This document shows, in pieces, positions 1 through 9,839 of a stretch of DNA of 14,768 bases. The DNA comes from Funneliformis mosseae (taxonomy: Eukaryota; Glomeromycota; Glomeromycetes; Glomerales; Glomeraceae). A model generated the notes under the pieces. That model was not told the DNA's origin. It did not search any database and worked only from the letters and a program-made list of their open reading frames with translations. A program made the translations under genes and the position numbers. Location of the stretch: contig CAJVPP010002467.1 in the NCBI GenBank assembly GCA_910592005.1, positions 1 to 14,768 on the forward strand, given 5' to 3'. Numbering within the stretch: position 1 is the first letter of the stretch; the number at the start of each line of letters is the position of its first letter.

Positions 1-771
1 TTCTAAAGAATTTGGCTGTAAATAAAACTGCAAATCAGCGTCAACTGGTCTTTTTTTGAAATAATCATCGTAATCCTATATTATATTAGGATCATCACCT
101 GAGATATACAGAATATCAGCTTTTGCTTCAGATCAATTTATATTTCTCTGATTTGCTTTTGATTCATATAAACAAATAGTAAAACCACCATCATTCTTTT
201 TCTTAAAATTTGATGCTAATAATTTATAATGCTCGCCTCCTCTAAGCAATAAAAAAATTGTATTTCTGAAAAAAACACGATATAATAACCCTTCTGGTGT
301 AAATTTATCCAAATGAGGATGTTTAAAAATCATAGCAACTTCACTTTCACTTAAAGGAAAAGCAGCTCTTTGTTTACCTAATCCCTGCCTTGCAAGTTGT
401 TTAAATTTTCCATTAATTACTTGCTATAACTTATAGAATTTCTCTTAATTTAATATATTTACTTGATGGATTACAGAATGTTCAAATAAATGTCATGCAA
501 TAGCATAAACTCTAACTTTGACAGATTGTGCTTTATAATCTTTTCCATTAACTGTTCGTATTGCTACAATAAATTTAATGATTTGTTTTTCAAATTCCTT
601 TTCGTTATTAATTTCTTCAATTTTTTCATTTAAATTTATATATTTTCAAAACTTTTCTAATTAAATAATTCAATTGTTGGTAGATTTATCAGTTGAAAAC
701 CAATGGTTAGAATCAACTATTGCTTATATTTCTTTAATACTGGATTTACTGTATTTAAAAGTTGGCTAATA
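1..771 (-). pseudogene. DUF3504 / KIAA1958-like (Crypton-type tyrosine-recombinase-derived) protein, 3'-truncated by the window edge
   Basis: Read from about 771 down to 1 in a single frame of about 257 codons, with no frameshift. The N-terminal half (codons about 715-600) has the helical SxHWFSTDKSTNNW...LEKFW...IN pattern of the recombinase core-binding domain. It is followed by GKFKQLARQGLGKQ, then KHPHLDKFTPEGLLYRVFFRN, LLLRGGEHYKLL (Arg codon 241-243) and NDGGFTICLYESKANQR. YFKKRPVDADLQFYLQP lies near the edge and is typical of DUF3504. This family descends from Crypton tyrosine recombinases and is hugely expanded in Glomeromycotina; whether copies still recombine DNA is unknown. About five in-frame TAA/TAG fall where Gln fits (e.g. 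IIQDYDD) and four TGA fall where Trp or Arg fits (e.g. AIA-TGA-HLF). Under the standard code this is therefore a pseudogene. I found no convincing start: the frame stays weakly protein-like upstream, but no in-frame ATG is obvious. It is the best-preserved coding fossil in the window. Confidence 0.8.
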
Positions 772-962
772 AAAATAAAATTTAAATATTGCTAAATATT
801 GTTTAAAAATAAATAACTTTAAAGATAATATATACTTTTACAAATGGTTTTTGTTTTACTTTTGGTATAATAAAAAATGTATAAATGATAAAAGGAAGGG
901 AAAAGAGAAAAGAAAAAAAAGCAAATAAAATTTTATCATGATCAGGACTGAATAATTATATC

Positions 963-1136
963 GTAACTTCATGTATAATCGTTAATTACTTTACAGTTTA
1001 CATAAACTATATTTAATTGGTTAGAATTTTGCCATATAATAGCAAAATTCTAACTAATTAAATAAACTCCCATGAACTGTGAATTAATATCTGATAACCT
1101 GTAAAGTTACTATTAATAACAGCATGTAAACTTACA
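963..1136. repeat. Imperfect long foldback (possible MITE)
   Basis: The core is a perfect 12-bp inverted repeat, TTAGAATTTTGC (1021-1032) and GCAAAATTCTAA (1042-1053), around a 9-bp loop. Counting the flanking AATTGG/CTAATT, the arms reach 18 bp with one mismatch. The similarity continues outward in weaker form: CTTTACAGTTTA on the left mirrors the complement of the right side (AACCTGTAAAGT), and GTAAcTTcATG mirrors CATGTAAACTTAC. The whole 174 bp could fold into one hairpin centred near 1037. I cannot identify a target-site duplication, so the superfamily is unknown. Confidence 0.55.
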
Positions 1137-1379
1137 AAATTTATCCATTTAAAGTAAGTGCAAAAGTTTTAATCTTATTACGTTTATCATTAATAAGTTG
1201 AAAAATAAGCTGAAGATCAAAGGTATTGACTATAATGACCAGTGTTATAGTGATGATAATAAGGAGAGTACAAAAAATTTGATTGCTACCATTTTATGTA
1301 TGAGTTTCTATTTGATATTAATATAATAATTGATATTGTAGCTTTTAAAGGTAGCTCAACGAGGGTATTTATAAGGATA

Positions 1380-1562
1380 AGTAGTAATAAACTTTATAAG
1401 CTAATATTAATAAATAATTTGTATAATCATAAATAATAGTATAAAATTTACCTTAAAGTCAAACTCAATGAAGGATTTTTAAAAAGTTGATGTTAATAAG
1501 ACATATAAGCCAATACTCACAAATATTTTGCAAAATCATGAATTATTATGCAAAACTTATCA
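1380..1562. repeat. Two diverged tandem copies, spacing about 109 bp
   Basis: The segment beginning TATAAGC at 1395 matches the segment beginning TATAAGC at 1504 over about 57 bp. Many differences between the copies are C versus T (for example AAGCTAAT versus AAGCCAAT, and AATTTACC versus AACTTATC), as expected if one copy lost C by deamination. A weak third relative (AATAAGCCTTATAAATTACTC) lies near 1586. The spacing is close to a 36-codon repeat, but I recognise no protein repeat in any frame. Confidence 0.4.
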
Positions 1563-1950
1563 TATAAAAAGAATATTTTTTAAAGCAATAAGCCTTATAA
1601 ATTACTCATAAATAATACTTTGAGTATTTGTATATGTGTCATTGACTGCGTCTAACTTAACGTTAATTTTTTTTATTGATTGTGCAAATGTAACATTTTC
1701 ACCTTTAATTAAAAATTATTAAATCGTTAGAATTTTTTACAAATAGGCTTTGCTTTTATCTTTATTTTAGATAGGGATTTCAATTAAGGGCTATTACAGA
1801 GGGAGACCTACACTATGTATTTTTATAAGCCAATCAAAAGCCTCATCTAATATATGTTTATTCAAAAGATTAAAAAAATACTTCAACTTAAACTAATTTC
1901 AAATCTATCTAACTTTTAAGTTTAGTAAACTAAAATTTTGCAAAAAATAA

Positions 1951-1999
1951 TAATAGTTAAATATAAATTAAATACTTTTTGACATATATTTAACTATTA
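1951..1999. repeat. Short perfect inverted repeat
   Basis: TAATAGTTAAATATA (1951-1965) is perfectly complementary to 1985-1999, around a 19-bp AT-rich loop. Outside it, AAATTTTG on the left and CAAAATTT on the right add further pairing. It could be the remnant of a small foldback element. No duplication of flanking sequence is obvious. Confidence 0.5.
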
Positions 2000-2763
2000 C
2001 AAAATTTATGAATAGAATTATAAGCATTTTACAGATAATTTGAAATTTTTGGTATTTTTGTAATAATACTAATATTATAATTTTAGCAAATGAAGATTGT
2101 ATAATATGTAATAAATTATATTAAAATGATTCTAACAAAAAAGCAAACTTTTTATTAAAATTGTATATTGTATAAACGTAAAATAAAAAATATAAAATCT
2201 TTTGACCTAATCATATGATTCCAAGAATATAAATTATTAATATAAATCAATATATAAGAGAGGTTTTATAATTTGATCTACACCAATATACTCTTATTAG
2301 TGAACTTATAAAATTATAAAATTCCAGTTATCCTAATATAATTATCCCAAAACTAATTATAACTAACTACTTAACTTATTAACTTAGTTAATTGTTTTTA
2401 ATCTAACTATTGAGATTATGAAGTTCCTATCCTATTTATTAAAATTCTTGATTTACTTCTATTGTTAATTAAAGATAAAGTAAGATTAAGAAACTATAGA
2501 AACATTATAAATATTATTAACTTTATTAATAAGTTTGACTAAATAAATCTTTTTAACTATATTAACTTATTTAATCAAGTTCATTTTATTAATGACATTA
2601 TTACCATTTTCATTATTTTTATATTTTCGACTATTTGATTATTAGACTGTAATTAAATAATTATGGTTTTATTTAAAAGAGATATATAAAATTCTTTTTA
2701 ATTCTTTTTTTTTAAAATTATCTAAGTTCAATAAGATTATACTTATTTATTTTCTTGTAATTA

Positions 2764-2783
2764 TTTTTTTTTAAAAAAAAAAA
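2764..2783 (-). other. Homopolymer block near LINE 3' end (possible decayed tail)
   Basis: Nine T then eleven A on the plus strand. On the LINE strand this reads T11-A9, just after TAATAAAATATTGCATCATC. A LINE tail would be A-rich or a short tandem repeat, so the A9 stretch (2764-2772) may be its remnant. A second T-rich run lies at about 2705-2713. The placement of the element end here is tentative. Confidence 0.35.
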
Positions 2784-2887
2784 CTTGATGATGCAATATT
2801 TTATTATAGAAATCAAATTTAATATAAAATACATAAAAATCTTAAAACAAATACAAAAGTAGAAAAATAAAAATTGCTACCTAATAT

Positions 2888-5290
2888 TCATTACTAGAGA
2901 ATTAGTTCTCATCAGATTAACTGGTTATCCTGTTTAATTTTGATTATAAAGATTTACTGAACAATCATCAATACTAAACTGTATAAAAGGAATCATTAAA
3001 GCAACTGGTTATTACTGATCTAAGAAGAAGGATCAATATCAACCATATTTGTAAGAATTATAATTAAAGTGTTATATTCTAAGATGTCTGTATTATCAGT
3101 TAATAAAGTGTTAGAGAAGCTATTAATAAAAAAGTTAATATTAGATGTAACAAAATTACTCTCTTTTGTCGCTTGGTTATATATAAAGATCTTTCTTTGA
3201 CTAATGTTAAAATACATCTAGTTTTCCATATATTTTTCTAAGCTTGAATAAAATTAAAATTAAAAAAAAAAAGAAAGGATAGATGAGGTAGTGGAGGATA
3301 ATTTGGTGAATATTGTTAAGGTTAATAATAAAATAATAGAAATAATAATTTTAATAATATTAATAAAAAAGAAATTATGTAGATTTACTCATAATGACTA
3401 GATTAAATATAAAGGATTTAAAAGATTATTAATATTGTTTGCAAATTCAGATTTTGAAGTGTAAATGAATAATTGTAATTTTAGATAAACAATAGATTCA
3501 GAAATTAAGGATCACATATATTATTTAATGTTAGAGTAAAGTTAAAAGTGATTAAAATCTTCATTATGATTATTATAATGCAGCATTTCCAAAAAGATAA
3601 ATATAACTGAGGTTATATAACTTTTATAAACTGAATTGTTAGAAGTTATTTAAGAAGACATTTGAGTTTTTTACTATAACTTCTTATTTCGTTAAATGAT
3701 GTAATAGATGCTGATCTAATTTGAATGAATTGAATAGTCAAAATCCAATTAACTTGTAAGTGTTGATATTTGGAATTTCATTTGAGATGATAATAATTAG
3801 AGAAATGTTTAGTATTAATATAGTCTTTTAAAAAGGAGTGTAAAGGGTGATGTATAGATATATTATTAAATATAGGTATGTAATTAATGAAAGAGATATA
3901 ATCTAAGGAAATAGTTAGAGGGGGGAAAGGAGAGAGAATTTTACTAATTGATTAGCCTTATCATTATATAGATTATTAGAGTGAGTAGCAACTTTAAGAA
4001 GTGAAATAGTGATTTGTCATTCCTCAATAATTTTAAAAATAATTAATCAGAAAATGTAAAAGGAAACTTTAAACATAAATGAAGATATTGAATTGCCTTT
4101 GTTCTAATTATATAATTATAGATGTAGATAAGGGCTAAACTATCTGTATATATGGAAATTGAAGAAGATAAAAGACTAATTAAAAGGATTAAAAGAAGAG
4201 CAAAAATTTCAGCATTAGTAAAGTTAGTTCAAATAGCAGAGATAGCAGTTAAGAACTCTATATCTAAGGAATCATATATCAGATAAAAAGTAGAACTTAA
4301 ATATGATTCAAAAGGTAAAGAGATAAATTTGTAAGATACATCTATATAAAATGTAAGAGATCGTTCATTTTGAAGTATTTGGTGAAATTCTAGTAAGGAT
4401 AAACTAATACTATTATTTGGAATTAAATTAAAAATGGTAATAAATGGTAAAGTACTAAGAATGAAGTTGTTTGATATAACAGTAGAAAGACGTATTGTTA
4501 AATAATGTTATTTTACCTAATTAATGACAGACCAAATATTTTATTTGAGAAAGTACAGTTTGTTATCATTAACAGAAGTAAAATAGGTGACATCTATAAT
4601 TTGAGAAAAGTCATTATCAATAATGTTATCATAAGGCCAAACAGTAACTGATACATTGCAATTAAAAATAAGTTTCAGTGAGTTAAAAGAATATCCTAAA
4701 TATAGAGTAAATAGATTCTATATTTTGGAAACTGATCTAGGATTATGATTGAAAGCTGAGTTATTAATACAGTATTGTATGACAACTTTATTAGAAACAA
4801 AATATGATCTTATAACTTTTCCAATAATGTCTTGGCTAGGATATAATAAATTATAATAATTATGTTCAGGTGGAGTCTAAAGAGCTATTCAAGAAGATTT
4901 TTTTCACTATCAGAAATAGAAGCAGTAATATAGCCTTGAGAAACAAAATTATCAAAATAATATTTAGGTTTGAGATAGTATAAATGTATAAAATTCAAGA
5001 GAACAATTTTTTGTAAAGCAAGAAACTATCCTGAAATAGTTTCTTTATTTGGAATACTAGCTTTGAGAGAAATGTCATAGAATTCCATTAAAAAATTTTC
5101 CTATATAACAAATTGATCAAGTAACAAAGCTCTGTATTTTTTCAGTGAAGGGATCTATTTCTTCTTCCATAAAATGAGAGAAGTGAGAGTTTTGGTATCT
5201 CCTTAGATATAAAAATTAGAAGCAATAGAAATAGTCCTTTATATTAAAAAAAAAGCCTGAAGATAAAGGTAAACATATTACAAAAGTAAT
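2888..5290 (-). pseudogene. LINE ORF2 3' part: post-RT region, RNase H domain and C-terminal tail
   Basis: One frame, uninterrupted by frameshift, runs from about 5290 to a TGA at 2888-2890. It contains many TAA/TAG at Gln-compatible positions and a few TGA. An RNase H signature is clear: FYIDVS with Asp codon 4340-4342, TNAEIFALL with Glu codon 4208-4210, and IYTDSLALI with Asp codon 4142-4144. The E-to-D spacing of 22 residues equals that of classical RNase HI, and the D-to-E spacing of 44 is acceptable. All three catalytic acids survive. The upstream part (NVSVTVWPYDN, about 4630) matches the linker seen in this LINE family. The tail (3217-2890) includes NTDILEYN...LTNMVDIDPSS and ends ...WWELILQQ. 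RNase H degrades RNA of the RNA:DNA hybrid during target-primed reverse transcription. Confidence 0.75.
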
Positions 5291-7740
5291 TATTGTGTCT
5301 CAGATTTTTTAGTTATAATGACTAATATATAATAGGATATCTGATAATTAGAAAAAATTTTAAAGTTGTTTGAGACAAATTTTTGTGATCAGAAAGAGTA
5401 GTAATCTTGAAGTATCTCCATTAATAATTAAGATAAAATGTTGTAATTTAAATATAACATATTAGAGATTAAATCATTAAATCTAAATAATAATTTATTA
5501 TAAAATGTACTGTTAGGAATATTTTTATTAAATTTAAGTTTATGTTTAATAAATGTGCGAATGCAAGAGAAAAGAGCAAAGCATTCATTTTATTAAAAAA
5601 TAATTAGTTAGGATTAAAATTCAAGCTGAGAAATAAGTACTTAGTTGCAAAGATATTTCAGCTGTTTATCTGTCATAAGCTTGGTGTTGAGTTTCAAAAT
5701 GAAGTCAGTAATCTCATTATCTAATTATTATTTAACAAACTTTTTGTTATAATGAGCTAAAATCCAGATATCTAGATATCTAGTTAATTTATTAGGTTTT
5801 TTAGTTAATATAGTTATAGGACTATTTAAATAAATGCTGTAAAATGAAATATCATTAGTTGTTGCTTCAGATGTAATTATAAAGGATTTTTCCAAATTAA
5901 CTTGTATTGAGTTAAGGTCAAAAAAAGACTGCATTATGTCGAAAATATCTTTAAATTTCATGTGACTGTCAGTGATTCAAATTGTGTTATTCATGTATGC
6001 TAAATTGGGAATAGAGATTGTAATTTTATTTGTTTCTATATTATTAATATTTAGTAATTATGAGATATCTAATGTATACCTCCAGTTGGACTTTTGCATA
6101 TGTGAAAGAAAAGGATTATAATAAATAACCTATAGAAGTGGAGAAATAATCTCTCTCTGATCAATGCCAACAAGAATATCATAGAAATCAGTATTATTAT
6201 ATATAGTAAAAACACTATATTTTCTGTTTAGAAATAAATTAGAAATCAGTATTATAAAGAAATCTGGAATATTTGTCTATATAGAGCTTTCTTTAACATA
6301 AAAATATTAACTTAATCATATACTTTGATATATATTAAAAGAGTATGTAAAGGTCTGATTTTTGATACTCAGACATTTTCCTTTTTAAATAGTGGAATTC
6401 TAAAATATTATTAACTATATGCAGAGGTTCTAGAGTTAATTAGTATGATAAGTCAGCGAAATTGAATCCTTTAATAATCTTGTTCTTAATAAATATATCT
6501 TGTAGCAGTTGATTCAGTAATTTGATAAAGGCTTTTTTGACTATTTCAAGTAACGTAATTGATCTAGTATTGTTAAGTTGGCAGTTTCATAGTTTAGATT
6601 TTGGTATAGGATATATGAAAGCTAAATTCCATTATGCTAGAGTAAAATTATTAATTAAACATGTACAAATAATATTGTAAAGAAAGTTCTTACATCTTGG
6701 GTCAAGCTTCTTTAATAGCTCATTAGTAATTTTTGATAGATCTGAAGCTTTCTGATCAAATAAATGTTTAATAATATTATTCCATTCATCAATTAATGGA
6801 AGATCCATGAGAGAGTCATATATATCATCAGGGAATTTATTGATAGGATTATAGTAGCATTCTTAAATAGGCCAATTTAGAAAGAAATCATCAATATATA
6901 GGTCTGTAACAATTCTATTTGTAGAGCCAGCAATAGTTTGGAAATGTTTAGCAGTATGAAATTTGATGACATTAAAATCTAGGGCTAAGTATTAATTCGA
7001 TATATTATGATCTACTAAGACTCTGTCTAATACAAAAGTTTTTTGATTTCTTTTTAAGAAAGAATCTATTATTTCGTAGGAGTATCTTTAAAAATATCTA
7101 CATGTCTTTGAATAAACTTATATATATAATCATTATTTTCTCTTTTATAGATAATGAATTATTTTACTTGTAATAGTTTTAGAATATCATGCTTTAATTA
7201 ATATAAATATAAAAGGTAGTAATTGTTGTCATAATAAGCATCTATTGAACTAGAAGAAATAAGATATTCAGCTGCAATTTTGAAAATAAAATTAGTCTGT
7301 AGATAAGATGAGAAAGGAATTATAGGAGGTAGTATAAAAAAAGAAGAGAATAGTGAGAAAATTTTGCATCGTTAAAATAGTTTTTAAATTTTATTAATTT
7401 ATTTGTAAATTGAGAAATTTAAACAAAAATAAAGGGAATTGTGATGAGCTGATATAATTTATTTTGAAATGTGTTTAGAAGCTAATATCATAACAGTTTA
7501 GACGAAAAACTTTCAGGCTTCATTGATAAAATTATTTGAAATGCAAAGGTCTTGAATTGAAATATTATTAAATTTAGTATTTTGTTTGAGTAATAGATCA
7601 GCTTTGTCTGAAAAAAGATCCCAATAAAGGTAGGTAGTTTTATTATAAAGAAAGGATTGTTTTGTGATTTTATGTTATTTTTGATAAACTAAAAAAGGTT
7701 AAAAGAAAAAGTTTTTTTATAAAAAGTAATTAATAAAGGG
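5290..7740 (-). pseudogene. LINE ORF2 reverse transcriptase domain, catalytically dead and frameshifted
   Basis: The segments in order are YLYWDLFSDKADLLL (about 7620), LPPIIPFSSYLQTNF, FVLDRVLVDHN (7020s), FHTAKHFQTIAG (6930s), LINEWNNIIKHL, IYPIPKSKLWNCQLNN (6570-6620), NTRSITLLEIVKKAF, LYILFQYISK, VYDQVNIFMLKKALYR, PDFFIILISNLFLNRKYSV, GIDQREIISPLLQ, YNPFLSHMQ, AYMNNTIWITDS and KSFIIT. The thumb and connection follow (IPNSTFYNKLLFRFNDL, about 5490). Motif A Asp (FQD) is Tyr at 6332-6334. The motif C pair DD is Asn-Asn (5986-5991). GIDQG is GIDQR (6154-6156), and the Trp after SPLL is TAG (6130-6132). Frames change near 7720, 7075, 6325, 6270 and 5290. Reassembly across the shifts is clear because the motif order and spacing match the family. 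Strand and identity are certain; exact limits are not. Confidence 0.85.
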
Positions 7741-8009
7741 TAATAATCAGTTGAATAAAGATAATAGGAGTTATTTAAAATTTAGAAGGAAGTAAGGTTA
7801 TATGATAAGTTAGTAGAGGTGAATATGTAGTCTATATATGAGGTTAAATCATAGAAGAAAGAAGAATGAAAAGTGGAAGGTAAGTAGATTAGAAGGGGGT
7901 GAGGATGTGAATGAAACCAAGGTTAAGAAAATTGTGTAAAAAATTCTACAGCTGCTTTTAAAGTTTAGATCTATATTTTCTACTTATATTAATATTGAAA
8001 TCTCTCATT

Positions 8010-8559
8010 TAGAGTTTTAAATGAGTCAAGTTGAGTCGAGTTTAAAGATCAACTCTATTTGACTCTTTTTTTTCGAGTTGAGTCGAGTTTAAAGATCAAC
8101 TCTATTTGACTCTTTTTTTTCGAGTTAAGTCAAGTCAAATTTATTTTATAAAATCTTTTAATTTGATTTGATTTGAGTTATATAAATTTTAAACTTGACT
8201 CAATTTGACTTGATTCGATTTTAACTCAATTCAATTTTGAAAAAAAAATAATAAAAAAAATGTAAATATCAGGAGGGAGAGAGCGAATGATTCATTATCA
8301 TTCTTCTTGAATGATTTTTTTTATCATTCAAGTTGAACGATTTCTTATCATTCTTCTTGAACAATTTTTTTATCGTTAAAGTCAACTCGAGTCAACTCAA
8401 ATCAAGTTAAGTTTAAATTAAGTCGAGTTAAATATTTAACTCAACTTGAATTTGGCTTGAATCACAAATCATCAAATCAAAAAAACATAAACTCGACTTG
8501 ATTTAAACTCAACTCAGTTTATTTGACTCGTAAGTTAACTCAACTCATCCAAAACTCTA
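8010..8559. mobile_element. hAT-like non-autonomous element (MITE) with 8-bp target-site duplication
   Basis: The termini are TAGAGTTTTAAATGAGT on the left and the complement of TAGAGTTTTGGATGAGT on the right, 17 bp with two mismatches. The element is flanked by an exact 8-bp duplication CTCTCATT at 8002-8009 and 8560-8567. An 8-bp duplication and TAGAG-type ends are hallmarks of the hAT superfamily. The 550-bp interior codes for nothing. It is built from GAGTCGAGTTGAGTC/GACTTGACTCAA words in both orientations, so it is largely self-complementary. Removing the element and one duplication rejoins the endonuclease exactly at HIVLM/RDFN, which confirms the boundaries. CpG-containing words survive inside, unlike in the surrounding LINE. 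Confidence 0.85.
8030..8123. repeat. Two exact 47-bp tandem copies inside the hAT-like element
   Basis: The unit beginning gttgagtcgagtttaaag and ending cttttttttcga occurs at 8030-8076 and again, identical, at 8077-8123. A degenerate third start (gttaagtcaagtc) follows at 8124. A second internal repeat family, built on ttatcattcttcttgaa, occurs twice between 8290 and 8365. The exact identity of the 47-bp pair points to recent replication slippage or unequal exchange. Confidence 0.85.
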
Positions 8560-9695
8560 CTCTCATTAATACAATATGAAAATTATGACATTAATTATCT
8601 ATTAAGATATTTATTAATTTTTTTGGATTTAAAGATCGTAATAAAATCTTATTTGTTATAATAAAAAGCAAGTATATAGACTTGAATGACTTAAAGTTTG
8701 AATTTGTTTTTAAACTAGAAGTCAAAATAAATAAGATGATCAAAAAAAAGAGAGTTGATTAAAAATATGTATACTCAGATTATTACAAACTATCAATCAA
8801 TACTTTAACAATTTTGGTAATGATTAGAAAAATAGAAGAAACATTTAAAAGATTTATTATGAACATTCTTGTTAAAATGATGTGTTTGTAATAGATTAAG
8901 ATAGGTTTTACTTAAACCTAATATATCTATATTAAAGTTATTAAAAAGGAATCTAATGAACAGTTTCTGACATTATGTATTGCAAAAGAAATGAGGTTTA
9001 GATTATTAATAATATTTGTGAAAGACTTATTTAAAAGAAAATTATTATTATTAGAATTTGTTTAATGTAATCTTATATTATTATTCGTTAAATATACACT
9101 TATTTAGAAAAGAAGAAAGCGTTTAAAGAATCTATTGAATATTATTAGTAATATTTTTAATTTTAGATCAGAATTTGATAAATTAGTTTTTTATACTGGT
9201 AACTTTATCTAAAGGAGATATGTTATTTGAAGAATTTGTAGAAGGTCAATCAAATGAAAATTTGAGTAGAGAATTTAAGAAATTATCAAAATCTATTTCA
9301 CTATCATATACTCCTTTAGTGTAAACTATATTGTTATATTTTTTTAATTTAGTTAGAAGATAGTCTATATCCTCTTGGTTTTCTTGAAGAATAACAATTT
9401 CATTTTTTGCTATAACAATTTAATCATTAAGAGCTATCAACTTATTGTCAATTTCATCTAAATGCTTTAGAATATCTTTTAATGCTGTAGAAATATCTGT
9501 ACTTTGTAATTGATGTTTAGGATTATTAGGACTGATTTTTAGAGCATCAGCATATGATTCTCATTGATTTTGATTTGATTGTGTATTTTTAGTATAGTTA
9601 CTTAAACAATTGTTAAATTTTTAAAGAGGTCTATAAGCTGCAAATTTGAAATGATCATATAATTGCCTGTACAGGTTTAAAGGTCTTTGAGAAGC

Positions 9696-9737
9696 ATAAT
9701 CCTTAGCTTTGTAATCAGGATTGCTATATTTTCAATA
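9696..9737 (-). other. Zinc knuckle with all four ligands converted to tyrosine
   Basis: The 14 codons read Y-TGA-K-Y-S-N-P-D-Y-K-A-K-D-Y, with Tyr at positions 1, 4, 9 and 14. Those are exactly the C-x2-C-x4-H-x4-C ligand spacings. The intervening residues (NPD, KAKD) fit a knuckle. Each change is one transition: TGT/TGC to TAT for Cys, and CAC to TAC for His. The Cys changes correspond to CpA-to-TpA on the opposite strand and the His change to CpA-to-TpA on the coding strand. The TGA at position 2 fits a former CGA Arg. Confidence 0.75.
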
Positions 9738-9839
9738 ATAAGGTACAGCAGAATTGACCTAAAATAATATGTTTATTTTAAATTTGTGTTGAGATTTAAT
9801 TGCAGAGTCATAATCATCTTGATTGTTAAAATTGATATA

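Larger units (their letters stand above)
772..2763. other. Gene-free AT-rich stretch
   Basis: No protein family is recognisable on either strand, and no open frame resists the high stop density. It holds a foldback at 963-1136, a degenerate two-copy tandem repeat around 1380-1562 and a short inverted repeat at 1951-1999. A smaller palindromic pair is TTTTATAATTT (2264-2274) with its complement at 2311-2321. Between 2340 and 2600 there are many scattered TTAACTTATTAA-like words, possibly a decayed MITE. A slightly more GC-rich island at about 1786-1816 (gggctattacagagggagac) is unexplained. I see no RNA gene. Confidence 0.6.
7740..9015 (-). pseudogene. LINE ORF2 AP-like endonuclease domain, split by a hAT-like MITE
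   Basis: The N-terminal part lies upstream of the insertion (9015-8560): LNLISFAIHNVR, FNIDILGLSKTYL and HNFHIVLM. The C-terminal part resumes at 8009: RDFNINISRKYRSKL, LPSTFHSSFFYDLTSYIDYIF and YSTDYYPLLITF. In the family the catalytic elements read SET, GDFN and SDH. Here they are SKT (Glu to Lys, 8907-8909), RDFN (Gly to Arg, 8003-8005) and TDY (His to Tyr, 7743-7745, with Asp 7746-7748 kept). All three substitutions fit G-to-A or C-to-T on the coding strand. Frames change near 8935 and 7890. This enzyme would nick target DNA to prime reverse transcription. Confidence 0.8.

Noticed and set aside
1786..1830. CACTA-type terminus suggested by cctacactatg in a more GC-rich patch
   Set aside because: There is no matching inverted copy, no 3-bp duplication and no adjacent transposase; five matching bases are not evidence.
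5977..5979. TGA as a genuine stop ending the RT frame
   Set aside because: Recognisable RT sequence (TDSHMKFKDIFDIMQ, KSFIIT) continues in the same frame after it, so it is a mutation within a pseudogene, at a position that is Trp in the family.
8010..8559. CRISPR-like or satellite array
   Set aside because: The repeats are irregular, largely inverted and bounded by terminal repeats and an 8-bp duplication. A hAT-like MITE explains the structure better.
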